Shown here piece after piece: positions 59,607-64,000 of a stretch of DNA of 64,000 nt. Origin of the DNA: Vibrio harveyi NBRC 15634 = ATCC 14126 = KCTC 12724. Its GTDB lineage: Bacteria > Pseudomonadota > Gammaproteobacteria > Enterobacterales > Vibrionaceae. The stretch is taken from contig NZ_BCUF01000005.1 of NCBI RefSeq assembly GCF_001591145.1, positions 62,001 through 126,000 on the forward strand, in the 5' to 3' direction. The stretch's first letter is position 1. The number at the start of each line of letters is the position of its first letter. The notes under the pieces are model-generated. The model saw nothing but the letters and a program-made list of their open reading frames with translations. It was not told the origin of the DNA and searched no databases. A program made the position numbers and the translations under genes.

Positions 59607-60710
59607 CTAGTAGCCTTGATCTTCTTGCGCTTGTGCTTTCGCCATTTGAATTGGATCGAGTTTGAGCGTTTGAGTTGGGAATGCGATGTCCGCTTCGTGT
59701 TCTTTAATGATCGCCATTACTTGCAGTAACACATCTTGCTTCACTTCATGGTAACGCACCCAGTTCACCGTTTTAGTGAAGGTATAAATGAAGAAGTTCA
59801 GTGAGGAAGCTCCAAACGAATCAAAGTTCACAATCAGCGTTTGACGCGTATCAATATCTTTGTGGTTTTGTAGCATTTCACGTACCGCATCGATGATGAC
59901 GGGGACTTTTTCTGCATCATCATAACGTAATCCTATCGTTTCAAAGATGCGTCGGTTTAGCATGCGCGATGGGTTTTCTACGACGATATTGCTGAACACT
60001 GAGTTTGGTACATAGAGCGGTCTTTTATCGAAAGTACGGATACTGGTCATGCGCCATCCAATACGTTCAACAGTGCCTTCGATTTTACGATCTGGCGAGC
60101 GAATCCAATCGCCAACTTTAAATGGGCGATCGAAGTAAATCATTAAGCCGCCAAAGAAGTTGGACAGTAAGTCTTTTGCTGCTAAACCGACAATCAAACC
60201 ACCGACGCCACCAAAGGTTAGCAAACCAGAAAGGCTAAGCCCGAATGCTTGCATGACGGTAAGCACACCAATCACGATGAAGAACAGGCGCGCGACTTTG
60301 GCGATCGCTTGCACCGTGGTTTCATCACGAGTTTTCTGTTCCAGCACATAGTCCTCAACATTAGTGATAAGACGCATCACTATCCAAACTAATATGCTGA
60401 TCACTAGGATGAGTTTGAGTGTGCTAAGCCAGTTGAACTCGTTGCCTAACTCACTTTGCAGAACAATGCCGATTGATACCGTAGCGGGCCAACACCAAAT
60501 GAGTGTGCTGACGGGGGTTTTTAACGCTTCTAATAAAAGGTCATCCCAATGGAAGGGGGTTTTCTCTACAAGAATCGCGAGGCGCGAATGCAAGACACGC
60601 CAAGCAATCCAAGCAAAGAAGCTGGCTATCGTGATAAATAAAACGCTGCTGCTCCAATCTTGGTGGTTAGCCATGACGTAAGTTTGAAGTTCTGTAAACC
60701 ACTGTGGCAT
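59607..60710 (-). CDS. MscS-family mechanosensitive channel (YnaI-like)
   Basis: The 367-aa protein has about five membrane helices. The pore and beta-domain signature runs [22 protein letters not shown] and then [15 protein letters not shown] beta-rich cytosolic domain follows with [20 protein letters not shown]. Extra helices before the MscS core fit the YnaI/MscM type. It likely releases solutes on hypo-osmotic shock, complementing the proXWV uptake system here. Confidence 0.92.
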   Translation of the reverse strand: MPQWFTELQTYVMANHQDWSSSVLFITIASFFAWIAWRVLHSRLAILVEKTPFHWDDLLLEALKTPVSTLIWCWPATVSIGIVLQSELGNEFNWLSTLKLILVISILVWIVMRLITNVEDYVLEQKTRDETTVQAIAKVARLFFIVIGVLTVMQAFGLSLSGLLTFGGVGGLIVGLAAKDLLSNFFGGLMIYFDRPFKVGDWIRSPDRKIEGTVERIGWRMTSIRTFDKRPLYVPNSVFSNIVVENPSRMLNRRIFETIGLRYDDAEKVPVIIDAVREMLQNHKDIDTRQTLIVNFDSFGASSLNFFIYTFTKTVNWVRYHEVKQDVLLQVMAIIKEHEADIAFPTQTLKLDPIQMAKAQAQEDQGY

Positions 60711-61059
60711 AAGTAAAGTTTCTTTTTATAGAACAATGGGGGAAAGGTAGCAGAATTTACCAATTCGCCCTAGAAAAATGATGAGGCGGAACGAAAGTGA
60801 CAAAGTCTCGTTGTGTTGTAACAGGGATGTTTTGCTGTTTACATTGCCATTAATGACTTTTATATTAATTCAAGATGATGATAGGTATGACGAAATGTAA
60901 AGTATGAGTAAATCAACCTATGAGATGTGATAGAACTCGTAGATTGAAAGATAAGCACTACCATACGAACCATCAATTGTAGGTTCTTTGACTCATCGCT
61001 AACATTTATCACATTTAAATATGAGACTTTAAGGTCACTTTGAAATGCGGAGATGAACC
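60711..61059. other. Gene-free region between the MscS-type and XRE-type genes
   Basis: These 349 bp are AT-rich and contain no coding frame that I can support. The promoters of the two divergent genes must lie here. I see no strong palindrome or repeat. Confidence 0.6.
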
Positions 61060-61407
61060 ATGGAATTTACAGAGCTAGACCGAAATGCGCTCTACGACAT
61101 TTGGATGTCGCAAAAAGCAAAAATGCACCTTACCCAAATGGAGATGGCAAAACGTCTAGGTTTAAGTCTACATGAGTTCTCTTCGTTGTTACGCGGTAAC
61201 GCACCGTTAACTTTGGGCTTTGTTAAGCAGTTATGTGAGCAATTGCACGTTCGTCCCGGACAAGTTATCCCATCAATGACCGAACGCGATGTATCGGGTT
61301 CTGGTTCGGTTTACTTACAAAACAGAGTGACCGTAGACGGCGACATTCGTAACGTTTTTATTGAAGGCAACCAAGTGGTGATTGAATACGAACATCACGT
61401 CCGCTAA
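61060..61407 (+). CDS. Small XRE-type helix-turn-helix protein
   Basis: The 115-aa protein has a Cro/CI-type helix-turn-helix (about residues 20-70: LTQMEMAKRLGLSLHEFSSLLRG, LTLGFVKQLCEQLHVRPGQV). A C-terminal beta-rich region (VYLQNRVTVDGDIRNVFIEGNQVVIEYEHHV) may form a dimer or ligand domain. GGAG precedes the ATG. The target is not known. It converges on lldD. Confidence 0.8.
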   Translation: MEFTELDRNALYDIWMSQKAKMHLTQMEMAKRLGLSLHEFSSLLRGNAPLTLGFVKQLCEQLHVRPGQVIPSMTERDVSGSGSVYLQNRVTVDGDIRNVFIEGNQVVIEYEHHVR

Positions 61408-61418
61408 TTCAAATTTCT

Positions 61419-61449
61419 AAAAAAGCGAGCTTATTGAGCTCGCTTTTTT
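61419..61449. terminator. Bidirectional terminator between the XRE-type gene and lldD
   Basis: AAAAAAGCGAGC (61419-61430) and GCTCGCTTTTTT (61438-61449) form a 12-bp stem with A and T tracts on both sides. Confidence 0.9.
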
Positions 61450-61472
61450 ATTAGGGGGAGAGTCGGCAAGGT

Positions 61473-62612
61473 CTATGGAATCTTCACCAAAGAATCACGC
61501 GACAGATCGGCGATAGTTTTTGCGCCAGTGAGTGTCATCGCTACGCGCATCTCTTTGTCATACAAATCAAGCAAGTTTTCAACACCCGCACCGCCTTGTG
61601 CCGCTAGAGCGTAAACAAAAGAGCGACCAAGCAACGTACAGTCAGCACCAAGCGCCAACATACGAACGACATCCAGACCAGTGCGGATACCGGAGTCGAC
61701 GAAAATCTTCAGGTCGCCTTTTACTGCATCTGCGATGCTAGGCAGAGCTTTCGCTGTCGAAAGGACACCGTCAAGTTGACGCCCACCGTGGTTGGATACA
61801 ACGATACCGTCTGCACCGAAGCGAACTGCGTCTTTTGCATCTTCTTCGTCTAGGATGCCTTTGATGACCATTGGTCCGTCCCAAAAGTCACGAATCCACT
61901 CTAGATCTTTCCAAGAAATCGAAGGATCAAAGTTTGCACCGAGCCAGCCAATGTAATCTTCCAGCTTCGTTGGTTCGCCACGGTAAGTAGAAATGTTCCC
62001 TAAGTCGTGAGGTTTACCTAATACACCGACATCCAGTGCCCAGCTTGGATGGCGCATGGCTTGGAATACTCGGCGCATCGCTGCATTTGGACCACTCATA
62101 CCAGAGTGCATGTCACGGTAACGAGCACCTGGAACTGGCATATCTACGGTGAAAACCAGTGTCGTTACACCTGCCGCTTTCGCGCGCTCAAGTACGTTCT
62201 TCATAAAGCCTCGGTCTTTTAGAACATACAGTTGGAACCACATTGGGCGTTCGATCGCAGGTGCGACTTCTTCAATAGGACAAACGGATACCGTTGACAT
62301 GGTGAAAGGAATGCCTTTCTTTTCTGCGGCTTTCGCGGCTTGTACTTCGCCACGTCTTGCGTACATACCAGTAAGACCAACAGGAGCAAGTGCGATTGGC
62401 ATAGCAAGTTTCTCACCGAAGATCTCAGTCTCTAGGCTTAGATCGCTCATGTCACGCAGAACACGTTGTCGCAACGCAACATCACCTAAATCATCGGTGT
62501 TGCGTTTCAGCGTGCGCTCGTCGTATGAACCACCATCAATGTAATGGAAAAGAAATGGAGGCAGCTTGGCTTTCGCAGCAGCGCGGTAATCTGTAGAAGC
62601 AGAGATAATCAT
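61473..62612 (-). CDS. lldD: L-lactate dehydrogenase (FMN-dependent) LldD
   Basis: The 379-aa protein is an FMN-dependent alpha-hydroxy-acid oxidase-family enzyme. Catalytic His is in [14 protein letters not shown], and the flavin site is in [26 protein letters not shown] is the usual N-terminal signature. It oxidises L-lactate to pyruvate and passes electrons to the respiratory chain at the inner membrane. It follows lldP, about 291 bp downstream on the same strand. Confidence 0.95.
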   Translation of the reverse strand: MIISASTDYRAAAKAKLPPFLFHYIDGGSYDERTLKRNTDDLGDVALRQRVLRDMSDLSLETEIFGEKLAMPIALAPVGLTGMYARRGEVQAAKAAEKKGIPFTMSTVSVCPIEEVAPAIERPMWFQLYVLKDRGFMKNVLERAKAAGVTTLVFTVDMPVPGARYRDMHSGMSGPNAAMRRVFQAMRHPSWALDVGVLGKPHDLGNISTYRGEPTKLEDYIGWLGANFDPSISWKDLEWIRDFWDGPMVIKGILDEEDAKDAVRFGADGIVVSNHGGRQLDGVLSTAKALPSIADAVKGDLKIFVDSGIRTGLDVVRMLALGADCTLLGRSFVYALAAQGGAGVENLLDLYDKEMRVAMTLTGAKTIADLSRDSLVKIP

Positions 62613-62790
62613 AATAGTGTGTCCTGGCTGTTATTCTAAGATTGCGTCCTGAGTCAATGAGCACCTGCTCTGTCAGTGTTCCACTGACTGCCATCCTTTC
62701 GGCAGTCGACGTCAGAATAGAGTATAGATAAGTGATTGAGCTGTGGTGGATTCCATACACTGAACAATCAATTATCTGCACTGAAAAAGA

Positions 62791-62867
62791 CTGGTACACC
62801 GGTCGGGGGATTGATGCAGCAAGCCACACCAAAAGTGTCGGGGTAGTAGTGCAGACCGATGTACCAG
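62791..62867. repeat. 14-bp inverted repeat in the lldP-lldD spacer
   Basis: CTGGTACACCGGTC (62791-62804) and GACCGATGTACCAG (62854-62867) are inverted copies with one mismatch, which becomes a G-U pair in minus-strand RNA. The loop is 49 nt. A large mRNA hairpin or a regulator dyad is possible. Confidence 0.6.
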
Positions 62868-62874
62868 AGAAAGA

Positions 62875-62895
62875 GCAGGGCGGGGGAAGCCCTGC
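62875..62895 (-). terminator. Hairpin after lldP
   Basis: GCAGGGC (62875-62881) and GCCCTGC (62889-62895) form a 7-bp stem, followed on the minus strand by TCTTTCTC. It may partly terminate lldP transcription before lldD. Confidence 0.55.
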
Positions 62896-62903
62896 ATTTA
62901 TTA

Positions 62904-63647
62904 TTAATTCATTAAAGCGTCGGTGATTTGGAAACCGTAAATTAGAATCAGACCGATGATGCCAGTTACCACGAGGTAATAGAACGTTGGAATGACCGTC
63001 TTACGTAGCGTTGCACCTTCGCGTCCTAACAGGCCAACGGTTGCGGATGCAGCAACCACGTTGTGGATAGCAATCATGTTACCCGCAGCTGCGCCTACCG
63101 CTTGTAGAGCCACGACAATGGCACTTGAGATGGTCAGTGTCTGTGCTACTTCGAACTGGAATTGGCTGAACATCATGTTCGACACTGTGTTAGAGCCGGC
63201 GATGAATGCACCAAGGGCACCAACGGTAGCACTCAACGCCGGGAATGCTGAGCCAACTAGGTCTGCTGCGAAGTTTGCCGTGGTTACTGGCATACTTGCG
63301 AGATCTGCACCGTTGACACCTGAGTTAATGAAGATGCGAACCATAGGAATGGTGAACACAAGAACAAAACCTGCACCAATTAACGTCTTACTCGATTCGC
63401 CAAACGCTTTACCCAATGATTTCGCACCACCACCTTGTAGAAGAACCGCAAGGAATGCTACGAAGACTAGGATGCCACCAGGAAGGTATAGAGGTTGAAT
63501 CGCTGTGCTGATGCCTGTCTCGCCAAGAATATTACCAAACGAAAGGCTTACGCTCTTAAGTAGACCTTTGAACTCAGGGCTAACACGGCTTGCAACAAGG
63601 ATAATCGCTAGTAGTACGTATGGAGCCCATGCTTTGGTCAGACTCAT
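62904..63647 (-). pseudogene. lldP: L-lactate permease LldP, C-terminal fragment of a frameshifted gene
   Basis: This 247-aa frame is the C-terminal half of LldP: MSLTKAWAPYVLLAIILVASR, then membrane helices with FIAGSNTVSNMMFSQFQ and AVGAAAGNMIAIHNVVAASATVG, both LldP signatures. It starts only because an ATG happens to overlap the stop of the preceding fragment (ATGA). In intact LldP the two parts are one protein. A one-base loss in the CCAATG junction (AACC instead of AACCC) would explain the split. Either the gene is broken, or the base is a sequencing error. Confidence 0.85.
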
Positions 63648-64000
63648 TGGTTTGCCGGGTTGTCATCCAGATTGATCTTTAGAGAGCCGAGCCATTCTGC
63701 TGGCCATTTATCTTCGCTTTCGAAATCCCATTTTGTTTTTGGAACAAGGAAGCCTTTCTTCGCCGCGGTAACCACAATGGCTAGACCCACTAGACCACCA
63801 ATGAGTGATGGGAACTCTGCACCCAAGAACACGCCTGTAAGTGCGTAAGGAACGGTGAAAGCAACACCAGCAAATAGTGCAAATGGCAGAATGTCTAGAC
63901 CTTCGCTCCAGCTCTTGTTTTTACCGAAGAAGCGAGTCAGCATCATTGCCATTAGTACAGGAATTAGCGTGCCAACGGTCGCGTGAATCATTGCCACACT
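63644..64000 (-). pseudogene. lldP: L-lactate permease LldP, upstream fragment, cut by the window edge
   Basis: This frame continues past the right edge, so its start is not seen. The visible 117 residues include GTLIPVLMAMMLTRFFGKNKSW and a conserved cytosolic loop ending LGSLKINLDDNPANQ, where an early stop interrupts LldP. The next frame begins 4 bp before the stop is complete. Lactate permease imports L-lactate with protons for LldD. The two halves together would make a protein of normal content. Confidence 0.85.

Noticed and set aside
1-64000. tRNA, rRNA, CRISPR, insertion sequences, prophage
   Set aside because: Nothing in the window has the length, repeats or motifs of these features.

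Overview
The window is Gammaproteobacterial and almost certainly from a Vibrio, probably a secondary chromosome of the Harveyi group. This is inferred from the gene set: malI-malX-malY, an NqrM paralogue, NrtR with PncB, proXWV, dgcN/dgcA and lldP/lldD. Base composition is about 45% GC with no obvious island. I saw no rRNA, tRNA, CRISPR array, transposase or integrase.

Layout. (1) 1-11561, minus strand: a fructose-family PTS (EIIA, EIIC-B) followed by four tandem GH92 alpha-mannosidase lipoproteins, the last cut by the window edge. A GC-rich hairpin lies in every spacer after the PTS genes. (2) 11841-24615: a DeoR-type repressor and, divergently, a ten-gene plus-strand operon. It encodes a Cof-type HAD phosphatase, a ribulose-phosphate-epimerase-like protein, an iron alcohol dehydrogenase, a second HAD phosphatase, transaldolase, transketolase, RpiA, an M20 PepV-like peptidase, a glucose-family PTS EIICB and an AlgE-like outer-membrane barrel. 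The divergent promoter region holds TGAC/GTCA half-sites on a 10-bp repeat with exact dyad symmetry. This is the best candidate for an undescribed catabolic system. (3) 24768-31931: msrA, a VOC protein, a second DeoR regulator, then malI diverging from malX-malY-manA with two MalI operators exactly 100 bp apart.

(4) 32033-37288: an EamA exporter whose Shine-Dalgarno can be sequestered by a 10-bp leader helix, a lipoprotein esterase, a VOC protein, and a secreted-type catalase, ankyrin protein and Cu/Zn SOD set. (5) 37388-40499: NAD salvage (nicotinamidase, NrtR, PncB) with candidate repressor sites flanking a sigma-70 promoter. (6) 40565-49034: small and envelope genes, including GlpM, a glycine-zipper lipoprotein, an ionotropic-glutamate-receptor-like channel with a non-canonical filter, a ClpP-like lipoprotein, EamA with LysR, UspA, an exported MTA/SAH nucleosidase and NlpE. 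(7) 49104-53946: proXWV, then a DUF134, NifX-like and NqrM-like operon with duplicated palindromes upstream. (8) 54020-64000: an EF-G-like GTPase, the D-glutamate genes dgcN-dgcA with a LysR regulator and a 15-bp tandem repeat array, an MscS-type channel, a small XRE protein, and lldP-lldD with lldP broken by an apparent one-base frameshift.

Working together: GH92 enzymes can release mannose, a PTS can import it as mannose-6-phosphate, and ManA (downstream of malY) can pass it to glycolysis. The tal/tkt/rpiA block would drain a PTS-imported sugar phosphate through the non-oxidative pentose phosphate pathway. That substrate is unknown.
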